DNA of 64,000 nucleotides, from positions 493,107-557,106 of the forward strand of contig NZ_LMPC01000012.1 in the NCBI RefSeq assembly GCF_001423745.1. Direction: 5' to 3'. Both the position numbers and the translations under genes were made by a program. This document shows positions 25,753-36,925 of the stretch, one piece after another. Numbering within the stretch: position 1 is the stretch's first letter; each line of letters begins with the position of its first letter. The notes under the pieces are model-generated. The model was not told the DNA's origin and made no database searches. It saw only the letters and a program-made list of their open reading frames with translations. This DNA comes from Arthrobacter sp. Leaf337 (GTDB lineage: Bacteria > Actinomycetota > Actinomycetes > Actinomycetales > Micrococcaceae).

Positions 25753-26805
25753 CTAGGCGGCTAGGGACCGGCCCTTCAACCGCCCCCGCCACGCGGCAAC
25801 GCACCACACAGCCAGCAGCACCGCCACGAGCAACAGGCCGGCCTCACCCAGGTCCACCGCGCCCAGCCAGGTGGTAAGGGGATCCTCCAGGCCAAAGGCC
25901 GCATTGAAGAATCCGCCCAGGGTGATGGCCGAAATGAACAGGGCGGACACGGCGGAGATACCGGTGACCAGGGCGTTGAAACCGAGCTTCCGCTGCGGAT
26001 GGTGGATGGCTGACCGGTACATGCGCATCATGGCCACACCATTGACCGTGTCGCACAGCGTCATGGCAGCCGTGAAGGCCAGCGGCAGCGCCAGCAGGGC
26101 CAGCGGGGAGACCCCGGCGAGGGACGCCGCCGTCGTCATCACCAAAAGCCCGATGGTGGTGGCGGTATCGAAGCCCAGCCCGAACAGGAAGCCGATCACG
26201 TAGATGTTCCGCGGCCGCTGCACCCTGGACAGCGGTTTGGCCAGCAGCCGTGCCACGAATCCCTGGGCCTCAAGGTCTCCGTCCCGCTGCTCTCCGCCGC
26301 CCTGCACGTTCCGGTACGCCCGCGCGGCCCGCAGGAACGCCGAGCCGTTGAACAGGCCCATGGCCAGCAGGAACAGCCCGGAGACGCCGCTGCCGATCAG
26401 CCCCAGGACCAGGTTTCCGGTGGTGCCGTCCTCCATGAACTGGCCCACCATCGCGGCGCCGCACACCACCAGGACTCCGGCCAGGATCACCACCGAGCTG
26501 TGGCCCAGGCTGAAGGCGAACCCCACACTCACCGGATCCTTGTGCTGGGCCACGAACTTCCGCGTCGAATTGTCGATCGCGGCGATATGGTCCCAGTCGT
26601 AGCTGTGCTTGATGCCCGCCAGGTAGGCGGTGAGAACCAGTCCGAGCGCCAGCGGTTGCGCGGCACCCGCCGAACTGACAAGCAACAGGACGACGGCGGC
26701 AAGATGCAAAGCGGCCACCGCACCCAGTGCGAACAGCAGTCGGGTCCGGAGCGGCAGTTGCTCCCGCTCCCGGTACATCGCGGCGAACTCGCTGAGCGTG
26801 GTCAT
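25753..26805 (-). CDS. High-affinity nickel permease (NiCoT family)
   Basis: A 350-residue membrane protein with about eight hydrophobic segments. The metal-recognition motif of the NiCoT family appears as GIKHSYDWDHIAAIDN in the second segment, followed by FSLGHSSVVI. The start overlaps the ureD stop as TGATG, so the gene belongs to the urease operon. It would supply nickel for the urease active site. Cobalt transport is possible for the family, but the operon context favours nickel. Confidence 0.92.
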   Translation of the reverse strand: MTTLSEFAAMYREREQLPLRTRLLFALGAVAALHLAAVVLLLVSSAGAAQPLALGLVLTAYLAGIKHSYDWDHIAAIDNSTRKFVAQHKDPVSVGFAFSLGHSSVVILAGVLVVCGAAMVGQFMEDGTTGNLVLGLIGSGVSGLFLLAMGLFNGSAFLRAARAYRNVQGGGEQRDGDLEAQGFVARLLAKPLSRVQRPRNIYVIGFLFGLGFDTATTIGLLVMTTAASLAGVSPLALLALPLAFTAAMTLCDTVNGVAMMRMYRSAIHHPQRKLGFNALVTGISAVSALFISAITLGGFFNAAFGLEDPLTTWLGAVDLGEAGLLLVAVLLAVWCVAAWRGRLKGRSLAA

Positions 26806-27722
26806 CAGTACTTCCTCAGGTTTAGGGGTGACTGCCCGTACCAGCGTTCACGCAGCAGGGCAGTGCAGGTGCCCAGCAGCCGGTTGAGTTCCTCCGTGGA
26901 GTTGGACAGCGACCGCAGCACCAGGCCGGTGGTCCCGCCCACGCACGCGGTCAGGGACACCCCGGTATAGGCGTCGTGCCCGGCAGTGAGCGCGTGAAAC
27001 TCGTCGGCGAGCGCCTGGTCCACCCGGGCGTCCACCACCACCAGCGAGCCCAGGTGGCTGAAGCCTTCCATGAATCCCATGCCGGTGACGTCGTTGAGGG
27101 GCGGCCGGATCAGCAGGTTGTCGAGCGCCAGCATTGTGGTGCCGGCCGGTGTCTCCACGTTGATCTCGTTGCGGAGCCGCAGTTCCTCGTACCGGAACGA
27201 TGCCCCGTCCGGCGACCATCCCGGCGTCACCACTTCAGCCATGACCAGGCTCGACGTCGGCCGCACGGTGATGTGCGTGTTCTGCCGGTAGCTGGCCTCG
27301 CGGTATGCGATCAGCTGGTCCGGGGCCAGCTCCAGCTGTGCCCCTTCCCCCAGCCGAAGGGTCATGCGCTGCTCGGCGAACGACCCCGGGGTCCGGTAGA
27401 TCTTCGTGGCGGACTGCGTGGTCAGCAGCAGCTTGGCCCCGTCACCCACCTCCACGTCGATGACGTAGAGGTCGGCCCCCAGATACGCCCCGCCAGGGTT
27501 GACCATGACGTAGCAGACCTGCCCCGAGTCATCGAGATAGTGCGGCCGCAAGATCCGCAAGGCGCCCCGATGGTATTGATGCGCGGCCACGGACCGTCCA
27601 CCCCGCACGGCGACGACGAGCTCGAGCTCCCCCATCGGGGTTTCGACGGGCTCAACCGACGGGTTCGGTGATTGAGCCTGTCGGAATCCCGAAGCCGCCG
27701 GCCCCAGGCCAACAGCCGTCAT
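26805..27722 (-). CDS. ureD: Urease accessory protein UreD (UreH)
   Basis: A 305-residue UreD that assembles with UreF and UreG on apo-urease to guide nickel insertion. The family core begins about [21 protein letters not shown] and includes [15 protein letters not shown]. The ATG at 27722 overlaps the ureG stop by four bases. This start adds about 29 residues that include a translated palindromic repeat (27638-27690). An ATG at 27635 would give a 276-residue protein beginning MGELEL, closer to the conserved region. Which start is used cannot be settled from sequence. Confidence 0.88.
   Translation of the reverse strand: MTAVGLGPAASGFRQAQSPNPSVEPVETPMGELELVVAVRGGRSVAAHQYHRGALRILRPHYLDDSGQVCYVMVNPGGAYLGADLYVIDVEVGDGAKLLLTTQSATKIYRTPGSFAEQRMTLRLGEGAQLELAPDQLIAYREASYRQNTHITVRPTSSLVMAEVVTPGWSPDGASFRYEELRLRNEINVETPAGTTMLALDNLLIRPPLNDVTGMGFMEGFSHLGSLVVVDARVDQALADEFHALTAGHDAYTGVSLTACVGGTTGLVLRSLSNSTEELNRLLGTCTALLRERWYGQSPLNLRKY
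27638..27690. repeat. REP-like imperfect palindrome inside the 5' end of ureD
   Basis: GGGTTTCGACGGGCTCAACC on the left pairs imperfectly with GATTGAGCCTGTCGGAATCC on the right. The core TTTCGAC..GCTCAACC is the well-known form of an intergenic palindromic repeat in Arthrobacter and Microbacterium genomes. Here it is in frame near the UreD N-terminus and would be translated as [18 protein letters not shown]. Confidence 0.65.
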
Positions 27723-28336
27723 TGGGCCAGGTCGAGCATCAGGACGTCGCGCCGCACCCATTCGATGACTGCATCGAGGCCTTCGTCCGTCTTCAGGTTC
27801 GTGAAGCAGAACGGCTTCTCGCCCCTGAACTCCTTGGAGTCCCGTTCCATCACGGACAAGTCCGCACCGACGTGCGGGGCGAGGTCCGTCTTGTTGATGA
27901 TGAAGAGGTCGGACTTGATCATGCCCTGGCCGGCCTTGCGCGGGATCTTCTCGCCCTGCGCAACATCGATGATGTAGATCGAAAAATCGACGAGCTCCGG
28001 GCTGAACGTGGCCGACAGGTTGTCGCCGCCGGACTCCACGAAGATGACCTGCAGGTCCGGGTGGCGCTTCTTAAGTTCTTCGATGGCCGCGGTGTTCATC
28101 GACGTGTCCTCGCGGATGGCTGTGTGCGGGCAGCCGCCGGTTTCGACTCCGATGATCCGGTCCTCGGGCAGGACGCCGTTGGCGGCCAGGATCTTGGCGT
28201 CCTCGATCGTGTAGATGTCGTTGGTGATGGCGGCCATGGAGATCTCGCGGCTCATGTGGCGGGTGAGCCGCTCCACGAGCTGGGTCTTGCCGGCGCCGAC
28301 CGGTCCGCCGATGCCGATCTTGATGGGTTCAGTCAT
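27719..28336 (-). CDS. ureG: Urease accessory GTPase UreG
   Basis: A 205-residue SIMIBI GTPase with P-loop GPVGAGKT at residues 11-18. It also has the Cys-Pro-His nickel motif ([11 protein letters not shown]), the [10 protein letters not shown] guanine-recognition segment and the FVESGGDN switch region. It hydrolyses GTP to drive nickel delivery into urease. Twelve bases separate it from ureF upstream, and its stop overlaps the ureD start. Length and motifs are standard. Confidence 0.97.
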   Translation of the reverse strand: MTEPIKIGIGGPVGAGKTQLVERLTRHMSREISMAAITNDIYTIEDAKILAANGVLPEDRIIGVETGGCPHTAIREDTSMNTAAIEELKKRHPDLQVIFVESGGDNLSATFSPELVDFSIYIIDVAQGEKIPRKAGQGMIKSDLFIINKTDLAPHVGADLSVMERDSKEFRGEKPFCFTNLKTDEGLDAVIEWVRRDVLMLDLAQ

Positions 28337-28348
28337 GGTGTCCTCCTG

Positions 28349-29050
28349 CTAGCTCATGAACATACGGGCGCGTTGACGCTCGTGCCGCATCTGCGAAATT
28401 TCCAGTCCGGGGCTGACGGCCCCGAAGTCGTCCGGCGTCAGGCGCCCCACCCGCCCGACGGCGGCAGCAACGTCGTCGGACGCTTTCCGCAGCAGGCGCT
28501 GGCCGGCGTTCTGCCCCAGCGGAATGGCGCGGACGGCGTTCTGGGTCAGTGAGGTGACGGCAGCGAAAAGGTAGGCGGCGATCGCTTCGGTGCGCGGCAC
28601 GCCCAGGGAACGGGCGACGACGGCGAACGCCAGCGGCTGATGGCCGGCGGCCCGGCCGGTGGTCACCAGACTGCGGTACTCTGCCAGCTGGCCTGACGGG
28701 AAGACCTCGGAACCGATCTCCAGGAGCCGGGTGCCCATCTTGGTGCTCGCCTCCCGCAGCTGCCGCGGCAGGAGCTGTGCAGTCAGCAGCGCATCCAGCT
28801 CAGCAACGGGAACGCCGTCATAGAGGAACCTGATGGCCAGGCCGTCGGAGTACGTGAGCTGCTGTTCGATAAATGCGGACAGCCACACCCCGAAGGACGC
28901 CTCATCGTGGACCAGGCCGCGCTCAATGTAGGTCTCGAAGCCGAGCGAGTGCGCAAACGCCCCGGTGGGCAGGGCGGAGTCGGTCAGCTGCTGCAGGGCG
29001 AGCTGATAGCCGCCGGCCACGGCCACCGCGTCAGTGCGAGTGTTCGGCAT
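28349..29050 (-). CDS. ureF: Urease accessory protein UreF
   Basis: A 233-residue, mostly helical UreF, with the typical segment LQQLTDSALPTGAFAHSLGF near residue 20. UreF acts in the UreDFG complex as a regulator of UreG GTPase activity. The ATG at 29050 lies inside ureE, overlapping it by 20 bases, which implies coupled translation. The C-terminus ends RARMFMS, like other UreF proteins whose tail contacts UreD. Confidence 0.93.
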   Translation of the reverse strand: MPNTRTDAVAVAGGYQLALQQLTDSALPTGAFAHSLGFETYIERGLVHDEASFGVWLSAFIEQQLTYSDGLAIRFLYDGVPVAELDALLTAQLLPRQLREASTKMGTRLLEIGSEVFPSGQLAEYRSLVTTGRAAGHQPLAFAVVARSLGVPRTEAIAAYLFAAVTSLTQNAVRAIPLGQNAGQRLLRKASDDVAAAVGRVGRLTPDDFGAVSPGLEISQMRHERQRARMFMS

Positions 29051-29516
29051 GGCGGAAGGGGACGGGCATCACGCGTTCCTGGCGGTCGTAGGGCACTCCG
29101 ACGTGCTTGAGGTAGTCCTCCACGGTGTGGTCGTACTGGCACACCATCACCTCTGCCGCGTACTCGGAGGCGGCGTCGAAGAACTGGGCCTGCAGGTGCC
29201 GGTTGCCGAGCGAGTGCGCCACCACGCCCATTTCGTGGATGGTCCGGGGAGCCACCACCAGGACGTCGGTGGGAAGCACGGACACCACGATCATGTTGGT
29301 TTCGGCCACGTGCAGGATGTCGCCGTCGCGGAGGTCCCCGGAACCGGACGGCAGCCGGATGCCGAGCTCCTTGCCGTGGTCCGTGGTGACGCGCTGGATC
29401 CGCTTGACCAGCTGGGTGCTGGGCAGCACCACCTTCTCCCGGTGCAGCCCGGCGAAGGCCGCGGTTTCAGCGGCAGGGAGGTCGTGCAGGTTGCCGAGGA
29501 TCTTTTCGATAATCAC
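29031..29516 (-). CDS. ureE: Urease nickel metallochaperone UreE
   Basis: A 161-residue UreE starting with GTG (MIIEKILGNL). It has the N-terminal peptide-binding domain and the metal-binding domain with GNRHLQAQF and HVGVPYDRQE. The C-terminus is only mildly histidine-rich (RHAEHSH), so it stores less nickel than His-tailed versions. It lies 23 bases after ureC and overlaps ureF. Confidence 0.93.
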   Translation of the reverse strand: MIIEKILGNLHDLPAAETAAFAGLHREKVVLPSTQLVKRIQRVTTDHGKELGIRLPSGSGDLRDGDILHVAETNMIVVSVLPTDVLVVAPRTIHEMGVVAHSLGNRHLQAQFFDAASEYAAEVMVCQYDHTVEDYLKHVGVPYDRQERVMPVPFRHAEHSH

Positions 29517-29539
29517 GGGGTGCTCCGGTGTTCGGGAGG

Positions 29540-31281
<1,742 letters not shown>

Positions 31282-31285
<4 letters not shown>

Positions 31286-31626
31286 TTGGCGTCCCCCTTT
31301 CCTGCTTCGGGATCAGCGGTGGCCAGCTTGCCGTTCACTGCATTGCTGAGGCCGTACACCTCGCGGCTGCCGGCCAGTCTGATCAGCCGGACGGTCTTGC
31401 TGTCCCCCGGCTCAAACCTGGCCGCAGTGCCGGCCGGGATGTCCAACCGCCGGCCGTAGGCGGCCAGGCGGTCAAACTCAAGGGCGGCATTCGCTTCGGC
31501 GAAGTGGTAGTGCGAGCCCACCTGCACGGGCCGGTCACCGGTGTTAACCACGACGACGTCCACCGCCTCGCGTCCGGCGTTCACCACTACGGGCCCTGAA
31601 CCGAGAACGTACTCACCTGGAATCAT
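31282..31626 (-). CDS. ureB: Urease beta subunit UreB
   Basis: A 114-residue beta subunit beginning [20 protein letters not shown], the standard start of the family. The ATG is at 31626; an upstream extension in frame is not conserved. It contains [21 protein letters not shown]. The gene follows ureA by 10 bases and overlaps ureC. It packs on UreC and UreA to form the urease trimer unit. Confidence 0.97.
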
Positions 31627-31636
31627 CGCCTGCCCC

Positions 31637-31939
31637 TTAGCGGATCGGATCGTGGACGGTGACGAGCTTGGTGCCGTCCGGAAATGTGGCCTCGATCTGG
31701 ACGTCATGGATCATTTCCGGCACGCCCTCCATCACGTCGTCGCGGGTCAGCAGCGTGGTGCCGTAACTCATGAGGTCAGCGACCGTGCGGCCGTCCCGGG
31801 CACCCTCGATCAGTTCGTAACTGATGATCGCCACGGATTCCGGAAAGTTCAGCTTCAGGCCGCGGGCCTGGCGGCGCCGGGCAAGGTCGGCGGCGACCAC
31901 GATCATGAGCTTTTCCTGCTCACGGGGCATCAGGTGCAT
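31637..31939 (-). CDS. ureA: Urease gamma subunit UreA
   Basis: A 100-residue gamma subunit starting [20 protein letters not shown], with the conserved [21 protein letters not shown]. Length and sequence are typical. It is the first gene of the urease operon. The 112-base region upstream (31940-32051) must hold the promoter, but I see no clear elements. Confidence 0.97.
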   Translation of the reverse strand: MHLMPREQEKLMIVVAADLARRRQARGLKLNFPESVAIISYELIEGARDGRTVADLMSYGTTLLTRDDVMEGVPEMIHDVQIEATFPDGTKLVTVHDPIR

Positions 31940-32051
31940 CGGAATCCCTTCAACGTACTGCTTTGTGACAACAGTAGGCCGGTCACGTTTCCGTGAGATT
32001 TCAGGGGCCCGTCTCCCGGTTCAGGGGCAGCGGGAGACGGCGTGGCGGCCC

Positions 32052-32354
32052 TTAGCCTTCGCAATCAACGCAATACGCGTGACCGTTCTTTTCGCGTGCA
32101 ATCTGGGACCGGTGCCGGACCAGGAAGCAGGAGTAGCAGGTGAATTCATCCTGCGCCTGGGGGATGACCTGGACCACCAGTTCCTCGGCGACGAACTCCC
32201 CGCCGGGGACCATGCCGTCGTCCAGTGCGTCGGTCTCATCCAGTTCCCGGACAACGCTTCGCGCGTCGGGTGCGTTGGCGGACTGGAGCGCCTCCAGGGA
32301 GTTCTCCTGGGATTCCTTGACGTCGGATCGTACTTCGTCGTAATCGGTTGCCAC
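32052..32354 (-). CDS. DUF4193 domain protein
   Basis: A 100-residue acidic protein found in nearly all actinobacteria, recognisable from MATDYDEVRSDVKES at the start. The C-terminal zinc-ribbon-like segment has CYSCFLVRH and CVDCEG. The two CxxC pairs probably bind zinc. The function is unknown. The gene stands alone upstream of the urease operon on the same strand. Confidence 0.88.
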   Translation of the reverse strand: MATDYDEVRSDVKESQENSLEALQSANAPDARSVVRELDETDALDDGMVPGGEFVAEELVVQVIPQAQDEFTCYSCFLVRHRSQIAREKNGHAYCVDCEG

Positions 32355-32485
32355 TTTGGGTGTTTCTCTTTTCTGATGTTCTTGCCCTGACGGGAATGCA
32401 ACCTACACCATCGCACCCTTATTCCCGATACACCACAACGAACTAAGTCGAAGTGGTGTAATGTTCGGCACGCTGCGGGAAGAAA

Positions 32486-33523
32486 TCAGCCGGCGGGCGC
32501 TGCCGTGGAGTCCCTGACCACCAGCTGGGTGGCCAGTTCAACATGGGTTGACTCCAGTGCTTCCCCGTTGGCCAGCCGCAGGATGGACCGGAGCGCCGTG
32601 CGCCCCATCTCCTGCAGCGGCTGGGCCACGGATGTCAGTCGTGGCACGGATTGTTCAGTGATGTCGGTCCCGTCGAAGCCCACCAGGCTCAGGTCCCCGG
32701 GGACGCCGATCCCCTGCGCGCGGGCTTCGTCCAGGACGCCCAGGGCTATCGCGTCGTTGCCGGCAAATATGGCGGTGGGCCTGTCCGCAAGGGCGAACAG
32801 GCGGCGTGCACCGGCGACGCCGAAGTAGCGCTGGAACTGGCCGGACACAATGTAGTCCGGATTGGCCGGAATGTTGTTGGCACGCAGGGCCGCCAGGTAG
32901 CCGTGGAGCCGGGCAACGCTGCATTCCGCGGCTTCCGGGCCGCCCAGGAAGGCAATTTTCGTGTGGCCCAGGGCGATCAGGTGCTCTGCGGCTTCCTTGC
33001 CGCCAGCCCAGTTGGTGGCGCCGACGCTGACAAAGCCGGAACGGGGTGGATTAAGCGGGTCGATCACCACTACCGGAATGTTCCGGCGCCGGAAGGATTC
33101 CAGCTGGACGGGAGTGATTTCGGAGGTCACCAGGATGAGGCCTTTGCGGCCGGCGTCGAAAAGCCGCTGGGACCACTGCTCATGGTCCGTGTTCTTGAGT
33201 TTGTCCGGAGTCACGCTGCTCAGGACCACCTCCACGCCTTCCTCCGCGGCGCAGGCCACGATCCCGGACATCACTTCCAGGGAGTACGAACTGTCCAGCC
33301 CGTCAAAGACCAGGTCGACGAGGACAGGGCCGGCGGACCTGGCCCTGCGCTGCATCGGCGACTCGTAGCCAAGCTTCACGAGGGCCTTCTGGACGCGGAC
33401 ACGCGTTGCCTCGGCAACGTCGTCGCGGCCGTTGATGACCTTGGAAACGGTGGGAGCGGACACCCCGGCCAGCGCCGCGACGTCGGCCAGGTTCAGCTTG
33501 GCCTTCGGTGTCTTTGCAGGCAT
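32486..33523 (-). CDS. LacI-family repressor of the adjacent sugar locus
   Basis: A 345-residue LacI-type regulator. The N-terminal helix-turn-helix reads NLADVAALAGVSAPTVSKVIN, followed by a periplasmic-binding-like sugar domain with IFAGNDAIALGVLDEAR and SLVGFDGTD. The ATG at 33523 is chosen; a TTG directly before it is possible. It is divergent from the ABC sugar operon. The gap contains two identical-type palindromes CGAAA-N2-TTTCG, good candidates for its operators. The inducer is presumably the transported sugar or a derivative. Confidence 0.9.
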   Translation of the reverse strand: MPAKTPKAKLNLADVAALAGVSAPTVSKVINGRDDVAEATRVRVQKALVKLGYESPMQRRARSAGPVLVDLVFDGLDSSYSLEVMSGIVACAAEEGVEVVLSSVTPDKLKNTDHEQWSQRLFDAGRKGLILVTSEITPVQLESFRRRNIPVVVIDPLNPPRSGFVSVGATNWAGGKEAAEHLIALGHTKIAFLGGPEAAECSVARLHGYLAALRANNIPANPDYIVSGQFQRYFGVAGARRLFALADRPTAIFAGNDAIALGVLDEARAQGIGVPGDLSLVGFDGTDITEQSVPRLTSVAQPLQEMGRTALRSILRLANGEALESTHVELATQLVVRDSTAAPAG

Positions 33524-33537
33524 CAAAGCAACTTTCT

Positions 33538-33549
33538 CGAAAAATTTCG
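33538..33549. promoter_or_regulatory. Candidate LacI operator near the regulator start
   Basis: CGAAAAATTTCG has perfect CGAAA/TTTCG half-sites and lies 15 bases from the regulator ATG, consistent with autorepression. Confidence 0.6.
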
Positions 33550-33658
33550 GTAGCAGAAGTCTGCACCAGCCGTGGCATGGCCGTCAATATTTGGGCAACA
33601 ACCCTTGACGCTGAGGCGTAAACGGCGCTAACTTCTATCTCAGTCAACGAATTAGTTG

Positions 33659-33670
33659 CGAAATATTTCG
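33659..33670. promoter_or_regulatory. Candidate LacI operator before the sugar ABC operon
   Basis: CGAAATATTTCG is a perfect palindrome, 90 bases before the binding-protein start. It shares half-sites with the site at 33538-33549; the centres are 121 bases apart, close to a whole number of helical turns, so looping is possible. Confidence 0.65.
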
Positions 33671-33759
33671 AAAGCCTCTGTTCATTGCTGGTACCGCCCG
33701 CCCCGGGCGGCACCGCCACCAGCGCCGCAATGCCGCGGCTCTTTTCAATGGAGATCAGA

Positions 33760-35085
33760 ATGGAATCACGTCTTTCCTCACGCAGGTCATTCCTTGCCCT
33801 TGCAGCCCTCACTCCCCTGGCCGCCTGGACGGTGACCGCCTGCGGCACCGCCGGCCCCGGCACGGCACCGGCAGGCGGCGCCACGTTCTGGTCCCTGACC
33901 GGAGAACCCAACGAGTCCATCCGGAAAAAGAGCCTGGATGCTTTCAACGCAGCCAACCCGGATTCCAAGATCGTCGCCACCGTTTTCCAGAACGATGCCT
34001 ACAAGACCAAGATCAAAACGGCCATCGGCGCGGGCCAGGCGCCCACCATCATCTACGGCTGGGGCGGCGGAACGCTGAAGACCTATGCGCAGGCGGGCCA
34101 GGTGGAAGACCTCACCGGCTGGTTCGACGCCAATCCCGACGTCAAGGCCAAGCTGTTCCCGTCCTCCTTCGGCGCGGCCACCGTTGACGGAAAAATCTAC
34201 GCCGTGCCCACGCAGACCGTGGCGCCGATTGTCTTCTACTACAACAAGGAACTCTTCGCGAAGGCCAACGCCCAGCCGCCCAAGACCTGGGACGAGCTGA
34301 TGGCTTTGACCAAGACCTTCAATGACATGGGCGTGGCCCCGTTGTCGCTCGGCGGCCAGTCGCGCTGGACGTCCATGATGTGGCTGGAATACCTGCTGGA
34401 CCGGATCGGCGGCCCGGAAGTCTTCCAGGCGATCTTCGACGGCAAGGCCAAGGCCTGGTCCGATCCGGCAGTGCTGGAAACCTGTGCCAAGATCCAGGAA
34501 CTGGTGTCCGCCAACGGCTTCATCAAGGGCTTCTCCTCCATCACGGCGGACAGCAACGCGGACCAGGCACTCCTGTTCACCGGCAAGGCAGCCATGATGC
34601 TGCACGGGGCCTGGACCTATGGAGGCATGAAGCACGACGGCGGCACGTTCGTGAAGGACGGAAAGCTCGGCTGGTTCGACTTCCCCGCCGTCAGCGGCGG
34701 CAAGGGTGATCCGCTGAACACCGTGGGCAACCCCGCCCAGTACCTGTCCATCTCCGCCAAGGCCAGCGACGCTGAAAAGGACGCCGCCAAGAAGTTCTTC
34801 AAGGACGGCCTGCTGACCACGGACGAGATCACCGCATACATTTCCTCCGGTGCAGTGCCCATCGTGCAGGGCATCGAGGACAAGCTCGCCTCCAGCGAGG
34901 ACAAGGACTTCCTGAAGTACGTGTACACGCTGAGCAAGAACGCGCCCAGCCTGCAGCAGTCCTGGGACCAGGCCCTGAGCCCCACCGCCGCCGAGGCGCT
35001 GCTGAGCAACATCGACCAGCTGTTCCTCAAGTCCATCACCCCGGCGCAGTTCGCCGAAAACATGAATGCGACGCTTGGGAAATGA
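33760..35085 (+). CDS. Sugar ABC transporter binding lipoprotein (family 1)
   Basis: A 441-residue family 1 solute-binding protein. The N-terminus has a twin-arginine-like SSRRSFLALA at residues 6-15 and a lipobox VTAC with Cys28, suggesting Tat export and lipid anchoring. The body shows YNKELFAKANAQPPKTWDEL and GKAAMMLHGAW, typical of the maltose/oligosaccharide group. The ATG at 33760 has GGAG at a good distance; an ATG at 33748 is less likely. It opens an operon with two permeases, two dehydrogenases and a ThuA-like protein. Confidence 0.9.
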   Translation: MESRLSSRRSFLALAALTPLAAWTVTACGTAGPGTAPAGGATFWSLTGEPNESIRKKSLDAFNAANPDSKIVATVFQNDAYKTKIKTAIGAGQAPTIIYGWGGGTLKTYAQAGQVEDLTGWFDANPDVKAKLFPSSFGAATVDGKIYAVPTQTVAPIVFYYNKELFAKANAQPPKTWDELMALTKTFNDMGVAPLSLGGQSRWTSMMWLEYLLDRIGGPEVFQAIFDGKAKAWSDPAVLETCAKIQELVSANGFIKGFSSITADSNADQALLFTGKAAMMLHGAWTYGGMKHDGGTFVKDGKLGWFDFPAVSGGKGDPLNTVGNPAQYLSISAKASDAEKDAAKKFFKDGLLTTDEITAYISSGAVPIVQGIEDKLASSEDKDFLKYVYTLSKNAPSLQQSWDQALSPTAAEALLSNIDQLFLKSITPAQFAENMNATLGK

Positions 35086-36029
35086 GCGCCGGAGCACTCA
35101 CTGCCCGCGAGCCGGCGGAGCAGCAACTTGCCGAGCAACACAGCACCGCAGGCATTAAGGCCCGCCGCGGATCGCTGGGCTGGATGGTCCTGCCCGCCCT
35201 GCTGTTCTTCGCAGTCTTCGCCGTCCTTCCGCTCCTGGGCGTCGTTGCCCTGAGCTTCACCAACTGGGACGGCATCGGCGCGATCAGCGTGGCCGGGATG
35301 GACAACTGGCTCGCCGTCCTGTCCGATCCCGTGATGTACAACGCGGTGTGGCTGACGTTCGTGATCATGGTGGTGTCCTGGCTGGTGCAGACGCCCATCA
35401 GCCTGCTGCTGGGCACCTTCACGGCCGGCAGCCAGAAGTACCGGGCGGTGCTGGCGGTGCTCTACTTCCTGCCGCTGTTGCTCTCCTCCGCAGCCATTGC
35501 CATCGCCTACAAGGCGTTGCTGGACCCCAACTTCGGACTGGCGGAAGGCCTGGGCCTGCCGTTCCTGGCCCAGGACTGGCTGGGACAGCCGCAGCTGGTG
35601 CTGTTCCTGGTGATCTTCGTGATCGCCTGGCAGTTTGTCCCGTTCCACACCCTGATCTACCAGGGCGGTGTGCGGCAGATCCCCAAGTCGCTGTACGAGG
35701 CTGCCGAGATCGACGGCGCCGGCCGGGTCAAGCAGTTCTTCTACATCACCGTGCCGCAGCTGAAATACACCATCATTACCTCCTCCACCCTCATGGTGGT
35801 GGGATCGCTGACCTACTTCGACCTCATCTTCGTGCTCACCGCCGGCGGGCCGGGCAACTCCACCAGGATCCTCGCCCTGGACATGTACCTGACCGGATTC
35901 CGGGCCAACCTGATGGGGCCCGCCAGTGTCATCGCCGTCATCCTGGTGGTGGTGGGACTCGGCCTGGCCCTGCTGCTGCAGCGGCTGGGCGGCAAGAACG
36001 CCGGCGGCAGCCAGCTGGAAGGACTCTGA
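35082..36029 (+). CDS. Sugar ABC transporter permease (MalF-like)
   Basis: A 315-residue permease with six membrane segments and the EAA-type loop IPKSLYEAAEIDGAGRVKQF, which docks the ATPase. The start overlaps the binding-protein stop by four bases. Around residues 100-220 lie the core segments of the carbohydrate uptake transporter 1 family. It forms the channel with the next permease. No ATPase gene accompanies the pair. Confidence 0.92.
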   Translation: MSAGALTAREPAEQQLAEQHSTAGIKARRGSLGWMVLPALLFFAVFAVLPLLGVVALSFTNWDGIGAISVAGMDNWLAVLSDPVMYNAVWLTFVIMVVSWLVQTPISLLLGTFTAGSQKYRAVLAVLYFLPLLLSSAAIAIAYKALLDPNFGLAEGLGLPFLAQDWLGQPQLVLFLVIFVIAWQFVPFHTLIYQGGVRQIPKSLYEAAEIDGAGRVKQFFYITVPQLKYTIITSSTLMVVGSLTYFDLIFVLTAGGPGNSTRILALDMYLTGFRANLMGPASVIAVILVVVGLGLALLLQRLGGKNAGGSQLEGL

Positions 36030-36031
36030 CC

Positions 36032-36925
36032 ATGAGCGCCACCCTCACCAAAGCAACGCCCGCGGCCCTGAAACCCGCGGAGCCGGCGCCCAACCGCGGT
36101 CTCGGCCGCCGGATCCGGAAGCTGAATCTTCCCGGCGGCCTGGCCGGCTGGATCTGGCTCGCCGTCATCATCATTCCGATCTATTACATCGTCATCACCA
36201 GCTTCAAGAGCCAGGCGGGATACTTCAGCGAAAACCCGCTGGCGCCGCCGACGAACCCCACGCTGGACAACTACCGGATGGTGCTGGAAGCCGACTTCGC
36301 GCGGTACTTCCTCAACAGCGCGCTGGTGACGGCGGGGGCCGTGCTGCCCACGGTGCTGTTTTCCTTCATGGCCGCGTTCGCGATTGTCCGAGGCCGCGGG
36401 AAGTTCCTGAAACTCGTCAACGGCCTGTTCCTGATGGGCCTGGCCATTCCGCTGCAGGCCACCATCATTCCGGTGTACCTGCTGATCATCCGGCTGAACC
36501 TCTACGACAGCCTGCTGGCCCTGATCCTGCCGTCCATCGCCTTCGGCATCCCGCTCACGGTGCTGATCCTGGCCAACTTCATCCGGGACGTACCGGACGA
36601 ATTGTTCGAGTCCATGCGGCTGGACGGCTGCAACGAATGGCAGACCATGTGGCGGCTGGCACTGCCGCTGGTGAAGCCCGCGATCGTCACCGTAGCCATC
36701 TACAACGGCGGGGTATGGAACGGCTTCCTGCTTCCGCTGATCCTCACGCAGAGCCCTGAACTGCGCGTGCTTCCGCTAGCGCTCTGGACCTTCCAGGGCC
36801 AATACAGCGTGAACATCCCCGCTGTACTGGCCTCCGTGGTCCTCACCACCCTGCCCATCCTTGTCCTGTACATCGTGGGCCGCCGCCAGCTGCTGAGCGG
36901 CCTCACCGCCGGCTTCAGCAAATGA
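36032..36925 (+). CDS. Sugar ABC transporter permease (MalG-like)
   Basis: A 297-residue permease with six membrane segments. The EAA loop appears as VPDELFESMRLDGCNEWQTMW, and the C-terminus ends SGLTAGFSK, like other MalG-type proteins. The ATG at 36032 has GGAAGGA upstream, two bases after the previous stop; the longer open frame is a shadow of the MalF-like gene. The stop overlaps the next gene by four bases. Confidence 0.92.
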   Translation: MSATLTKATPAALKPAEPAPNRGLGRRIRKLNLPGGLAGWIWLAVIIIPIYYIVITSFKSQAGYFSENPLAPPTNPTLDNYRMVLEADFARYFLNSALVTAGAVLPTVLFSFMAAFAIVRGRGKFLKLVNGLFLMGLAIPLQATIIPVYLLIIRLNLYDSLLALILPSIAFGIPLTVLILANFIRDVPDELFESMRLDGCNEWQTMWRLALPLVKPAIVTVAIYNGGVWNGFLLPLILTQSPELRVLPLALWTFQGQYSVNIPAVLASVVLTTLPILVLYIVGRRQLLSGLTAGFSK

